Counted from the stretch's first letter, positions 27,601 to 35,299 are shown. The stretch: 64,000 bases of DNA from Suilimivivens sp045586385 (GCA_045586385.1 JAZNAE010000011.1:198195-262194); one strand, 5' to 3'. Notes: generated by a model not told the origin, from the sequence alone. Program-made: numbers and translations.

Positions 27601-28016
27601 TAAGGAGTGTCTGTTTCGTCCCAGGCAGTAACTGACCAGTAGTAGCGCATTTTGGGTAGAAGGGAATCACCGGCGTAGGAAATGCCAACAGAATGGGAAT
27701 CGATGATTTTGCCACTGTCCCAAAGGAGATTTTCATTGGAAAGAGCATCCTCGCTTTCGGCAATGGTAATCCGGTATGCAGTTTGCATAGCACCTCTTTT
27801 ACTGCTTGCCATCTGCCAACTGAAGGTAGGGGATTTTTCATCTATACCGAGAGGGTTAGTCAGGTGACATACCTTTAGGTTTTGAATTACTATTTCCTGG
27901 GGAGGGAGTTTTTTTTGATATAAAAATCCGGCAATGCCTGCGAAAAATAGCAAGCATGCAAGGATAATAAGTACAATATAGATAGGCTTTAGGGTATTCT
28001 TTTTTTTGGTCGTCAT
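24675..28016 (-). CDS. membrane-anchored alpha-L-rhamnosidase, GH78
   Basis: A 1113-residue protein with an N-terminal anchor (about 11-31), an Fn3-like domain, the rhamnosidase N-terminal beta domains, an inserted concanavalin/LamG-like stretch (about 160-300), the (alpha/alpha)6 catalytic domain (about 650-1000) and a C-terminal beta domain. The general-acid region reads DCPQRDERHGWAGDA (the Glu after QRD), and TTTWEQW holds the likely base. It cleaves terminal alpha-L-rhamnose outside the cell. Because it is tethered and sits in a locus with rml genes, it may trim the cell's own rhamnose polymer or feed on host and plant rhamnosides. The start has GAGGAA upstream. It stands as a single minus-strand unit. 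Confidence 0.9.
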   Translation of the reverse strand: MTTKKKNTLKPIYIVLIILACLLFFAGIAGFLYQKKLPPQEIVIQNLKVCHLTNPLGIDEKSPTFSWQMASSKRGAMQTAYRITIAESEDALSNENLLWDSGKIIDSHSVGISYAGDSLLPKMRYYWSVTAWDETDTPYTASEVAWFETGLMEGGMSDAKWISASSIAPAYTHESDSYVYDIQYDMELTDTTAGFVFGAKEGEYGHLYVCEITNKPDRALFSLHEMQGGYLSTQEVDIANIVSDSSHFSVTLSVNHENLSVTINDTPVGDFSIESTPIGSIGYYKSRSNSFAYLDNILITDEMGNTLYQDDFESEESIFSPYYVTIENGRLRIKSGLLLTPGYESPAPLFRREFETADKTIKSARLYMTALGSFSASINESAVADDYFGPGKLAYNQQLSYVTYDITPLLSKNSKNVLGITLLHGWYDRAVGYPEIYSPWGDTNALKGMLEICYEDGTCETIVTDESFLCYTNGPVRSDDIYQGEFYDAGYEQTGFDTADFAVGSDWLPATTNAVDASYDSLPLTAKENEPIVCIRELAPLSVSEPKEGVYVYDFGENIVGTVRLHLNGTQGEVVTLRYGEEINTESLANADDAPGTVWTKNLLTAKATDYYVMKGSAEGETFEPKYTFHGFRYLQITGVDEAPSTEEVRALVLSSGLEQTGNFSCSNELLNRYYENTIRSQQGNFMDTPTDCPQRDERHGWAGDAQIFSLTASYHANTYNFYRKYLDELRMLQTDGGSFPDMAPRNFGADKDGRNGTGSNNCWGDAPVIITWNLYQQFGDISIVEENYDALCKWVDVLVETSDQHIRSSNGYGDHLSLESTPSDLSDTAWCARSAQLVSKMATILGRTEDAEYYASVYESFKKAWQDTYVLETGAVECYSQTAFSLGLAFDLFPEELKENAVGCLITNLEAHNYQMKAGFSGIGYLLPTLSENNKIDAAYRLLLQEEAPSLLYQVKKGATTTWEQWTAYSENEDGTYTLDGSLNHYAYGTPASFLYTDILGIKSDESHPGYKHFFLEPQVTGALSHVTGSYDSIYGTISVSYSQTENGYDYIFEIPANTTATLSLPVLPEQQTYLENGKQISDKDGVFYTGISNNKVIYELSSGNYHFTISH

Positions 28017-28136
28017 AGATGGTTCCTCATTGAATAAATTTTATACTTATTATAAGTGAAATATGAAATAGATACTAGTGTAAAAACGGAAATTAGTGTA
28101 AAATAAAACCAATTGATTTGGAAAGGAAGGCTTTCG

Positions 28137-29216
28137 ATGATCGTATTACAAATAATCAGTCTCATATTCTGGCTGTTTGCAGTTCCCTTTGCTATGGGAC
28201 TGTTGCCGGCAAGCTTATTTCCGGAAAAGGACAGAAGCGCAGGATGCATATTTTTGTCAGGATATATGGTGCTGTTTGCGTTGTTTGAACTAATCGGGAT
28301 ACCGGTTGCGATTTTAAAAATATATAACGGATTTTCGACTTTATGCGTAATCTTTGCCATAGCAGCGGTTTTGCTGGGTGCGGTTGGCGTATTTTACACC
28401 CTGTATATGAGGGGGAAAGGATATCGTCTTTGCTTAAGTCTTCATGTTAAGGAATTCTCATGGGAAGATAAGTTTTATATGCTGTTATTCCTGATATTGG
28501 TAGGATTCCAACTCTATATGTCCTTTACAAGGGCATCCTTTGACGGAGACGATTCCTACTATAACGTGCAGGGAGTGATTGCCCAGCAGATTGACACGTT
28601 ATATCGGATTAATCCCAATACGGGCATCAGTTCTCCTTTGGATGCACGTCATGCACTGGCACTGTTTCCCATTTGGGAAGCGTTTATCGGAAAGATGAGT
28701 GGTATTCATATGACGATTGTGGCACACAGTATCGTGCCCTTTGTGCTTTTGCCCCTTACTTATCTGGTTTACTTTAAAATCGGACAGAGGCTGTTTGAGG
28801 AGAAGAAGGACAGGCTTCCTGTATTTATGGTGCTGATGGCACTTTTCCAGATGTTCGGAAATGTATCGATTTATACCAATGAAACCTTTTTGCTTACCAG
28901 GACATGGCAGGGCAAATCCGTGGCGGGCAATCTCATATTGCCGGCGGTATTTTGGATTTTCTTTTGCCTGTTTGATAAGGAAAAAGAAGAGAGAAGCAAA
29001 AGGGAACAAACCGGATATTGGCTGCTCCTTGCGGTTCTTAATCTGGCAGCAGGCGTAAGCAGTTCTTTGGCAGTCATGTTAAGCTCTCTTTTGGTGGCAG
29101 GACTCGCTTTCTTATTTATGATAAAAGAGAAAAAATTCGCTATTTTAGTAAAAGCAGGACTTACCTGTATCCCCGGTGCATTGTATGTGCTGACATATTT
29201 ACTGATTAGCCGTTAA
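28137..29216 (+). CDS. DUF6077-like polytopic membrane protein, possible N-terminal half
   Basis: A 359-residue protein with about nine membrane segments. The outer loop SFDGDDSYYNVQGV (about residues 131-144) carries acidic residues in the place used by GT-C transferases, and the protein resembles DUF6077, of unknown function. I use ATG at 28137, which follows GGAAAGGAAGG; a TTG at 28113 would place that site inside the gene. It ends without the usual outer C-terminal domain, at a TAA directly followed by an in-frame TGA. The next ORF starts 24 bases later in the same frame and supplies further helices and such a domain, so the two may be one broken gene. Confidence 0.65.
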   Translation: MIVLQIISLIFWLFAVPFAMGLLPASLFPEKDRSAGCIFLSGYMVLFALFELIGIPVAILKIYNGFSTLCVIFAIAAVLLGAVGVFYTLYMRGKGYRLCLSLHVKEFSWEDKFYMLLFLILVGFQLYMSFTRASFDGDDSYYNVQGVIAQQIDTLYRINPNTGISSPLDARHALALFPIWEAFIGKMSGIHMTIVAHSIVPFVLLPLTYLVYFKIGQRLFEEKKDRLPVFMVLMALFQMFGNVSIYTNETFLLTRTWQGKSVAGNLILPAVFWIFFCLFDKEKEERSKREQTGYWLLLAVLNLAAGVSSSLAVMLSSLLVAGLAFLFMIKEKKFAILVKAGLTCIPGALYVLTYLLISR

Positions 29217-29240
29217 TGAGAGATAGAAAGGTGTAAACCT

Positions 29241-30035
29241 ATGTTTGGAATTTTCATGGAAAGTCTCGTGATTTTTAAATTGTATACGGGCCTTAAATTT
29301 TTGGTGCTGCTCTTTGCGGTCGCATGGGCGTATCTTCTGATTACGGAAAAGGATAAGAAGATAAGGCTACTGTTTGTGTATGCTCCCCTTCTGATTTTGA
29401 TGTTGTTTTTATGTCCCATAAGCAGAAAGGGATTTGTGGCACTGGGACTTGACGGGGAGACTTATTACAGGATTCTTTGGACCATTCCCATGGGAATGGT
29501 TACGGTTTACGGGGCCTGCCGTCTTTTCGGAAGACATAAGAGAATCGGGCTTATCGTAACTGCAGTACTGATTATTCTTTGCGGAAAGTATGTCTATGAC
29601 AGTCCCTATATTACAAAGGCAGAAAACTTGTACCACATTCCGGATACGGCGATTAAAATTTGTGACCTGATTGCACCGGAAGAGGGATATGTGATCGTGG
29701 TGGTGCCCGAGGAACTGGTTTATTTTATGCGTCAGTACAATGCCAAAATTAAGATGCCCTACGGAAGAGAAATGGTTGCCAGTCAGTGGAATTATTATCA
29801 TCCGGTGCATGAAGCTATGGAAGAAACCGAGGAGCTTGTTTTTGAAGATTTGCTGGAAGCTACCAGAGCAGAAAACTGTCAGTATATCGTCGTTTCGCCT
29901 ACCAGAAAGGTAAAAGACGATCCGAAAGAGTTGGGGCTTTTATCAGTGGCAACGGTTGACGGATATCGTGTTTATAAGGATCCGGTAGCGGCTGCTGCAG
30001 TTGAAGAGATTAATCAGTATTACGAAGAGGATTAA
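29241..30035 (+). CDS. membrane protein with outer C-terminal domain, possible second half of DUF6077-like protein
   Basis: A 264-residue protein with about four hydrophobic segments (to about residue 118) followed by a soluble, probably extracytoplasmic domain with the pattern YVIVVVPEEL...QYIVVSPT seen at the ends of GT-C-like proteins here. It is in the same frame as the preceding ORF, separated only by TAA TGA and seven codons, and has a modest GAAAGG site of its own. It could therefore be translated separately as a partner subunit, or be the remnant of a single gene of about 630 codons. It ends 3 bases before the MBOAT gene. Confidence 0.6.
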   Translation: MFGIFMESLVIFKLYTGLKFLVLLFAVAWAYLLITEKDKKIRLLFVYAPLLILMLFLCPISRKGFVALGLDGETYYRILWTIPMGMVTVYGACRLFGRHKRIGLIVTAVLIILCGKYVYDSPYITKAENLYHIPDTAIKICDLIAPEEGYVIVVVPEELVYFMRQYNAKIKMPYGREMVASQWNYYHPVHEAMEETEELVFEDLLEATRAENCQYIVVSPTRKVKDDPKELGLLSVATVDGYRVYKDPVAAAAVEEINQYYEED

Positions 30036-30038
30036 AAA

Positions 30039-31481
30039 ATGTCATTTCACTCATATGCTTTTGTGCTTGCGTTTATGCCCATTGCGGTCCTGGGATTTCA
30101 TTGTAAGAAAAAAATAGGAAATGCCGATTCGACAAAGTTCTTTTTAGTGTTGCTGTCATTTATATTTCTCGGATTTTCAGATATCCGGAACTCTGTGGTG
30201 CTTTTAATCAGCATGATGGTGAACTATCTGATTTTTGCGGCAATGAGAAAGAGCACCAAAAAGAAGTTTTTGCTTGCGACAGGCATTTTAATCAATTTAT
30301 TCGCCCTGTTTTATTTTAAATATACAGGGTCCCTGTTTGTGCCTTTGGGCATCAGTTTTTTTACATTTTCGCAGATAGCTTTTTTGATGGAGAACTATCG
30401 TGGGCAGCTTCCTCATATGTCTCCTGCAAATTACAGTGTTTATGCCACATTTTTCCCGAAGATGGTGCAGGGACCGATTATGCTTCCGGGAGAAATGCAA
30501 GAACAACTGGATGATGCGGTAGGAAAGAAGGCTGACTGGGAGGCGTGCTTTAGAGGCTTTGCATTGTTCGTGCTTGGCTTGTCCAAAAAGGTTTTGATTG
30601 CAGATACCTTCGGCGTGGCAGTAAGTCACGGCTATACCAATTTATCATCCCTTACATCAGGCGATGCATGGATTTTGATGCTTTCCTATACTTTGCAGAT
30701 TTATTTTGATTTCAGCGGTTATTGCGATATGGCTATGGGTGTTGCGCAGATGATGGGCTTTTCCCTTCCCCTGAATTTTGATTCTCCGTATAAAGCAAAT
30801 AATATCCTGGAGTTTTGGAAACGGTGGCACATGACGTTGACCCGTTTTTTTACCAAATATCTGTACATTCCGCTGGGCGGAAACCGTAGGGGAGAGATGC
30901 GTACTTACAGTAACATGCTGATTATCTTTTTGGTGAGCGGCATCTGGCATGGTGCGGGACTTACCTTTATCGTGTGGGGGATGCTTCATGGTATTTTGTA
31001 TGTGATTACCAAGTGGTGGAAGGTGCGTAGAGAAAATGCAAAGCGGGCGCAGCAGAATGAGACGAAGATTTTTGGCACAGCAGGGCACGTGCTGTCGGTA
31101 GCAGGTACGTTTTTGTATGTAAATATTGCATGGATATTCTTCAGGGCATCCACTTTGCCGGAAGCATTATCTGTGCTGAAAAAGATGTTTTCTTTTGAGT
31201 TTAGGAAAATTAATTTGAATTTTGCTAAATGTTTTGAACTTAATGAATTTTGGTATGTCATGAAAGTACTGAAGTTTGATCGCTTTGACTGGGCTCATTA
31301 TGTGCTGATGGTGCTTTTGATCGTGGTAGCACTGGCGATTGTATTTTTCGGAAAAACAGCACCCAAAATCAGCAAAAAGATAAAACCTACGGTTTTGAAT
31401 TCTTGTGTACTTGCTGTACTTTTGGTGTGGTGTATTTTGTCATTTTCCAATGTGAGCAGTTTTATTTATGTGAATTTCTGA
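30039..31481 (+). CDS. MBOAT-family O-acyltransferase (second copy)
   Basis: A 480-residue polytopic MBOAT protein of the AlgI/DltB type, related to the one at 13071-14525. FWKRWHMTLTRFFTKYLYIP is the conserved membrane-face block and the catalytic His lies in SGIWHGAGL near residue 307. It would carry an acyl group to the outer face for addition to a surface polymer. It is followed after 21 bases by its own SGNH-like partner, so the organism has two complete pairs, presumably with different acceptors. It follows the split membrane protein closely, in one transcript ending at the terminator at 32602. Confidence 0.9.
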   Translation: MSFHSYAFVLAFMPIAVLGFHCKKKIGNADSTKFFLVLLSFIFLGFSDIRNSVVLLISMMVNYLIFAAMRKSTKKKFLLATGILINLFALFYFKYTGSLFVPLGISFFTFSQIAFLMENYRGQLPHMSPANYSVYATFFPKMVQGPIMLPGEMQEQLDDAVGKKADWEACFRGFALFVLGLSKKVLIADTFGVAVSHGYTNLSSLTSGDAWILMLSYTLQIYFDFSGYCDMAMGVAQMMGFSLPLNFDSPYKANNILEFWKRWHMTLTRFFTKYLYIPLGGNRRGEMRTYSNMLIIFLVSGIWHGAGLTFIVWGMLHGILYVITKWWKVRRENAKRAQQNETKIFGTAGHVLSVAGTFLYVNIAWIFFRASTLPEALSVLKKMFSFEFRKINLNFAKCFELNEFWYVMKVLKFDRFDWAHYVLMVLLIVVALAIVFFGKTAPKISKKIKPTVLNSCVLAVLLVWCILSFSNVSSFIYVNF

Positions 31482-31502
31482 TAAAGGATTTGGAATAGGA
31501 AT

Positions 31503-32609
31503 ATGCAGAAAGAGCAAAAGGATAGGGTAAAAAGGAAAAAGCATTTATCTTATAAAGGGGCATTACTGTCAGTAGTGTTGCTTGCTCTTTTGGTGTGTCT
31601 TTTTGCAGGCACATTGGTGGTAGTTGTGGATCCTTTCTTCCATTATCATAAACCTCTTGAAGGTTTTCCCTATCAGGTGGATAATCAATTGTCCCAAAAT
31701 CCCGGCATGGCTAAAAATATGGAGTACGACAGTGTTATTTTGGGTTCTTCCATGACGGTAAACTTTAATACCAACTGGTTTGAGGAATTGATGGGACTTA
31801 ATACCATCAAATTAAGCTACAGTGCTGCGTTCCCCAAGGACCAGGCCAATATCATGGAAATTGTGTTTGAGAATAATCCTGATGTGAAGAAGGTTTTTTT
31901 AGGGATTGATGTGATAACTTATATGGGAGATGTGGACCAGACCAAGTATCCTATCCCGGAATATTTGTATGATGATAATTTGATGAATGATATTTATTAT
32001 GTCTTAAATAAAGACGTACTTTTGGATTATGTGCTTCGTCCCATTGCAGATCCGGAACCTACGGATCTTGCTACGGTTTATGCAAGCTGGTGGACCGAGG
32101 AGTACTATAGTGAGGAATGGGTTCTTCGTAATTATACATCACCGGAGCAGGTGGCAAAAGAGGCGGATGTCATGCAGTATCTGGAAGCGGTAAAGAAAAA
32201 TCTGGATGTGAATATTTGCCCTTTTATTGAGGAACATCCTGATACGGAATTTGTGATTTTCTTCCCGCCCTACAGCATTCTGTTTTGGAATAATGTGCTA
32301 AAGGAAAATCACCTGGATGCCACCATCATGGAATACCGTTATATTGCTGAGAAGTTAAATGCTTATGACAATGTGGAAGTGTATTTCTTCCCCGACAGGG
32401 AAGATATTGTGCTCGATTTAAATAATTATGCGGATTACAGCCACTATCATCCTAAGTTTAACCGTTTTATGACGGAGTGCTTTGTGGATGGAACAGGACT
32501 TGTGGCGAAGAAAGGCAGCAGTGAAGGGAAGCCTATTGATGCGTATTTGGCGCATATGCTTTCTATGGTAGAAGAATTTGATTTTGAAGCCCTCTTGGAT
32601 AAAAAATAG
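31503..32609 (+). CDS. membrane-anchored SGNH-like acyltransferase partner (second copy)
   Basis: A 368-residue protein with an N-terminal anchor (about 17-40) and an outer SGNH-like domain. The nucleophile block is VILGSSMTVNF (Ser about residue 79) and the Asp-x-x-His block is YADYSHYHPKF near residue 315. It is the likely second-step acyltransferase for the adjacent MBOAT protein. It differs in sequence from the copy at 14537-15601 though it has the same size and topology. Its start has an AGGA-type site in the 21-base gap; the gene is followed by a strong two-way terminator. Confidence 0.7.
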   Translation: MQKEQKDRVKRKKHLSYKGALLSVVLLALLVCLFAGTLVVVVDPFFHYHKPLEGFPYQVDNQLSQNPGMAKNMEYDSVILGSSMTVNFNTNWFEELMGLNTIKLSYSAAFPKDQANIMEIVFENNPDVKKVFLGIDVITYMGDVDQTKYPIPEYLYDDNLMNDIYYVLNKDVLLDYVLRPIADPEPTDLATVYASWWTEEYYSEEWVLRNYTSPEQVAKEADVMQYLEAVKKNLDVNICPFIEEHPDTEFVIFFPPYSILFWNNVLKENHLDATIMEYRYIAEKLNAYDNVEVYFFPDREDIVLDLNNYADYSHYHPKFNRFMTECFVDGTGLVAKKGSSEGKPIDAYLAHMLSMVEEFDFEALLDKK

Positions 32610-32644
32610 TAGTGGATGTCATATGCACCCACTACTATTTTTTT
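32602..32644. terminator. bidirectional Rho-independent terminator
   Basis: Arms 32602-32615 and 32629-32642 form a 14-bp stem with A-runs before and T-runs after, so it works for both converging genes. It overlaps the stop of the plus-strand gene and reaches the stop of the small minus-strand ORF. Confidence 0.85.
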
Positions 32645-32813
32645 ATTTTATAAAAGTTCCGTAAATTTTCTCTTTTAAATTAGCGCGGAGATTAGCAGAA
32701 GCATTGCGCGCAGGAATATCTTGTACACTGGTGCGCCTTAATTCTTCAATTTCAATTAATTTCTCTCTAAGTTCTAATTGTTTTTCGCGTTGGTCATAAG
32801 TAATAATCTCCAT
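32643..32813 (-). CDS. small protein of 56 residues, function unknown
   Basis: A short ORF read directly from the gap. It starts with ATG at 32813 after AGGAGAA (about 10 bases upstream, overlapping the end of the MerR-fusion gene) and ends with TAA within the two-way terminator. The product begins MEIITYDQREKQLE, continues as a charged, probably helical region (KLIEIEELRRTS), and ends basic (KEKIYGTFIK). It has no signal or membrane segment. The strong ribosome site and 17-base gap to the upstream gene suggest it is real and co-expressed. The charged helical character resembles small antitoxin or DNA-bound proteins, but I do not recognise it. Confidence 0.6.
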   Translation of the reverse strand: MEIITYDQREKQLELREKLIEIEELRRTSVQDIPARNASANLRANLKEKIYGTFIK

Positions 32814-32830
32814 GATAAAAACGTTCTCCT

Positions 32831-34006
32831 TTAATATTTTTTGGCGATAAAAATCCCCGCTTCCTTGGTAATGTAAAATCCATTTTTGACCTTTGATTTG
32901 ACAAAAGTCTTAAAATCGTCATAGTTGTCAATAATATATTGATTTTGATTTCCGTGACAGGAAAGGATATAGGAAATGAGGGCTTCCGGGTCGGTTACAT
33001 TTAAGGAATCTTCGTAATCACGCCAACTTACGCTAGAGAACACTTTTTCAAGGATATCTTTTCCGTTTTCTTTTCCGAATTTTTCATAAAGGCTATCTGC
33101 GGAAAGGACAATTCTGTCATCGAATTTTGCAACCAATGCACTGATTTCTTTCATGTGATTGTTGCCATATGTTCCGAAAATGGCAATTCCGTCTTTTTTT
33201 AATACCCGGTAGATTTCGCTACATGCTTTGTCGATATCGTCACAATAAAACATGACATGATTAGCAATCACCACATCAAAACTACCATCTGCAAAGGGGA
33301 GCATCTGACAGTCACAAACACAGACGTTAAATTTGTCTCCTTCTGCATCGAAGCGTCTTTTTACGTCGCGGATCATTCCCTCCGAGATATCGGACAAAGT
33401 CACGGTGACGTGTCTTGGCAAGTCATAACCATTCCATAAGGAACCGTCGCCGCAGCCTACCTCCAAGACGTTCATTCCCTCCTTAAGAGCAATATTTTCA
33501 AGAACCCAGGGGAACCACAGTTGTTTGTTCTGAGAAAACAAAGTATGTAATTGGATGCGGGCGGAAATGTTGGAGGCATTTTTGTACTGGTTAACCAGAC
33601 TCGATTCCATCCGGCTTAAGTTGATGATGTCAAACATCTGTGCCCAGTCGGCTTTCTGGTTGTTTTTTAGTTTTTCAGCCACGCCAAGTATGGATTTCGA
33701 CACGAGGTCAAGCTGTTCAATACGGTTTTCCACAAGCTTGTGCTGGATTTCCAAGGATTTTGCGATATGTCTGTTGTCGTCGTCTATCATCATTTCTTTG
33801 ATTTCATGTAAAGAAAATCCCAGATATTTAAGCAGCAGGATTTGCTGCAGTTTACCTAAGTCTTCTTCGTTATAAAGCCTGGTACCAGTAGGCAGGACAC
33901 AGGAGGGTTTCAAGATGTTTTTTTCATCGTAATAACGGAGAGTTTTCTTGGTAATATTTGTTTTTTTGGCAAATTCACCGGAAGTGTAATAGCCTTCTCT
34001 TTTCAT
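32831..34006 (-). CDS. MerR-family regulator fused to SAM-dependent methyltransferase
   Basis: A 391-residue fusion. Residues 1-75 form a MerR winged helix (YYTSGEFAKKTNITKKTLRYYDEKNIL), then a helical linker to about 125, then a class I methyltransferase domain with the SAM motif VLEVGCGDGS (about residues 181-190), DCQMLPFADGSFDVVIANHV and a C-terminal cap. MerR proteins bend promoter DNA in response to an effector held by the C-terminal domain; here that domain is an apparently complete enzyme. It may methylate a toxic small molecule and sense it, or sense SAM. The start follows GAGGAAG. It is transcribed with the 56-residue ORF. Confidence 0.85.
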   Translation of the reverse strand: MKREGYYTSGEFAKKTNITKKTLRYYDEKNILKPSCVLPTGTRLYNEEDLGKLQQILLLKYLGFSLHEIKEMMIDDDNRHIAKSLEIQHKLVENRIEQLDLVSKSILGVAEKLKNNQKADWAQMFDIINLSRMESSLVNQYKNASNISARIQLHTLFSQNKQLWFPWVLENIALKEGMNVLEVGCGDGSLWNGYDLPRHVTVTLSDISEGMIRDVKRRFDAEGDKFNVCVCDCQMLPFADGSFDVVIANHVMFYCDDIDKACSEIYRVLKKDGIAIFGTYGNNHMKEISALVAKFDDRIVLSADSLYEKFGKENGKDILEKVFSSVSWRDYEDSLNVTDPEALISYILSCHGNQNQYIIDNYDDFKTFVKSKVKNGFYITKEAGIFIAKKY

Positions 34007-34075
34007 AAGTGCTTCCTCACATAATGATTGTCGATATTCTGCGATGTCTTAACGGATTTTTAACGGACAAAAATA

Positions 34076-34103
34076 TTGACTTTTTCTACCGAAAATATAA
34101 AAT
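34076..34103 (+). promoter_or_regulatory. sigma-A-type promoter of the zinc-ribbon gene
   Basis: TTGACT at 34076-34081 and TAAAAT at 34098-34103, 16 bases apart. Just upstream, two direct copies of TTAACGGA (about 34049-34056 and 34060-34067) lie between the divergent genes and could bind the MerR-type regulator, although MerR sites are usually inverted. Confidence 0.55.
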
Positions 34104-34154
34104 TATTTTGTAACTAAACAGACAATATTTGTTAAATAAAAGGGGAATTTTACT

Positions 34155-34508
34155 ATGATGTATATGCATTATTGCAAATGTTGTCACCATGTTTTTATGT
34201 TAAACGGACATAAAATGATATGTCCCAAGTGTACGGATGCGCTGACGGAGCTTCGCATTTCCTATTTGGACTATGTGAACTTAAATCCGCAGCAGCGAGC
34301 AGCTTTCAAGGAGTCTTGTGCTGACGAAGAGCAGTTACATAAGTTGAAAGCAAACTATCGTATGTACAAATACAGCAAGTGGTATAAGGAACTTCAGTCT
34401 CAGAATGAGAACAACCTGCCCATTACTGTTTTGCTGTCATCAAAAGTGAAGAAAAACATGAGTGACCAAACAGTTGCCGCTGAAAATTTGACTAGCTATG
34501 CCAGTTAG
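34155..34508 (+). CDS. small zinc-ribbon protein
   Basis: A 117-residue protein with a two-knuckle zinc ribbon at the N-terminus: C7/C10 (with a further C9) and C23/C26 (CPKC). The rest is helical, polar and ends in a variable tail; KYSKWYKELQ is the most distinctive stretch. No signal or membrane segment. Similar small proteins occur in Lachnospiraceae, but I know of no established function. It has its own promoter and an AGGGG ribosome site, and is followed by a terminator, so it is a single-gene unit. A nucleic-acid-binding or regulatory role is possible. Confidence 0.7.
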   Translation: MMYMHYCKCCHHVFMLNGHKMICPKCTDALTELRISYLDYVNLNPQQRAAFKESCADEEQLHKLKANYRMYKYSKWYKELQSQNENNLPITVLLSSKVKKNMSDQTVAAENLTSYAS

Positions 34509-34520
34509 TTCTAAACGCCT

Positions 34521-34562
34521 AAGAGCTGCCTTGTTCTTTTGAACCGGGCAGCTCTTTTATTT
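34521..34562. terminator. bidirectional Rho-independent terminator
   Basis: AAGAGCTGCC at 34521-34530 pairs fully with 34547-34556 around a loop that itself has a GTTC/GAAC stem, followed by TTTATTTTG. It separates the zinc-ribbon gene from the converging transporter pair. Confidence 0.85.
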
Positions 34563-34569
34563 TGTTATA

Positions 34570-34905
34570 TTACAAATGGTAAACGGCAATGCCTGCAAAG
34601 ATAAACAGCATGCCCAGAAGTTTCTTTTTTGTTATTTTTTCTTGAAAGAAGAAGTAACTTAAAATCAGTACCATGATATAACCGGTGGCTTCTATGATTT
34701 GCACATTGGTAAATTCCATGCCGGCATAAGCGATAATGGTCATAAACATGGATATAAACATCATGCCGTAACCGCAAATGACGTATACGTTTAAATATTC
34801 CCGAATCCATGAACTGTATGTTTTTTCTGCACTTTTTTTCAGAAGTATCTGGGAGAAGGAAGCGATTAATACGGATAAGAGTAAAATGATAATGTGCATG
34901 TTCAT
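34570..34905 (-). CDS. four-helix EamA/SMR-type transporter subunit
   Basis: A 111-residue protein made of four hydrophobic helices with a short loop EYLNVYV and a conserved Glu in the third helix region (QIIEATGYIMV). This is the size and pattern of small multidrug resistance or half-EamA (ArnE/ArnF-like) proteins, which work as dimers to move drugs or lipid-linked sugars. It starts within the end of the upstream sister gene through ATGA, with an AAGGAGGGC site, so the two are made in equal amounts and may form a heterodimer. In this surface-glycan context, flipping of a lipid-linked sugar is as likely as drug export. Confidence 0.75.
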   Translation of the reverse strand: MNMHIIILLLSVLIASFSQILLKKSAEKTYSSWIREYLNVYVICGYGMMFISMFMTIIAYAGMEFTNVQIIEATGYIMVLILSYFFFQEKITKKKLLGMLFIFAGIAVYHL

Positions 34906-35261
34906 GCTTTTTCGCCCTCCTTACCGTTTAAAATAATGATGCCTGCGATGACAAGCAAAATGCCGCCAACCTTCGTGACCGTAATTTGTTCTTTGAACAG
35001 AAGTGCGCCCCAAATCATCCCCCAAATCAAAGTGATGGCTTTGTTGGCATAGGCAACGGACAATTCAAATTTTTTAATGATTTGCTGCCACAAAAGAGCA
35101 TAAATGCCTAAGATTACAAGTTCTAATCCGTAGAACATGATAAAAGCGATACTGAAACTTTCCTGGCCGGATGCCAATTTTGCAACAATACTGTTGATAC
35201 TATATATAAAGAACACGGCTTGTAACATAAGAATATCTTTTATTTTTATGTTCTTTTTCAT
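34902..35261 (-). CDS. four-helix EamA/SMR-type transporter subunit
   Basis: A 119-residue four-helix protein, partner of the gene at 34570-34905. The third helix holds KAITLIWGMIWGALLF and the end is a short polar tail. The frame is open upstream to a GTG at 35303, but I choose ATG at 35261: an AAAGGATAGGG site precedes it, and the likely -10 promoter element lies at 35294-35299, which would put the GTG outside the transcript. Members of this group pump cations or carry lipid-sugars. Heterodimer with the next gene is inferred from the four-base overlap. Confidence 0.72.
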   Translation of the reverse strand: MKKNIKIKDILMLQAVFFIYSINSIVAKLASGQESFSIAFIMFYGLELVILGIYALLWQQIIKKFELSVAYANKAITLIWGMIWGALLFKEQITVTKVGGILLVIAGIIILNGKEGEKA

Positions 35262-35293
35262 TGTCCCTATCCTTTCATCTTGTATTTTTATTG

Positions 35294-35299
35294 ATTTTA
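35294..35299 (-). promoter_or_regulatory. extended -10 promoter element for the transporter pair
   Basis: The minus strand reads TGGTAAAAT, an extended -10 ending 33 bases before the chosen ATG. The -35 region is poor (TATACG at 17 bases), which is tolerated by extended -10 promoters. Confidence 0.45.
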
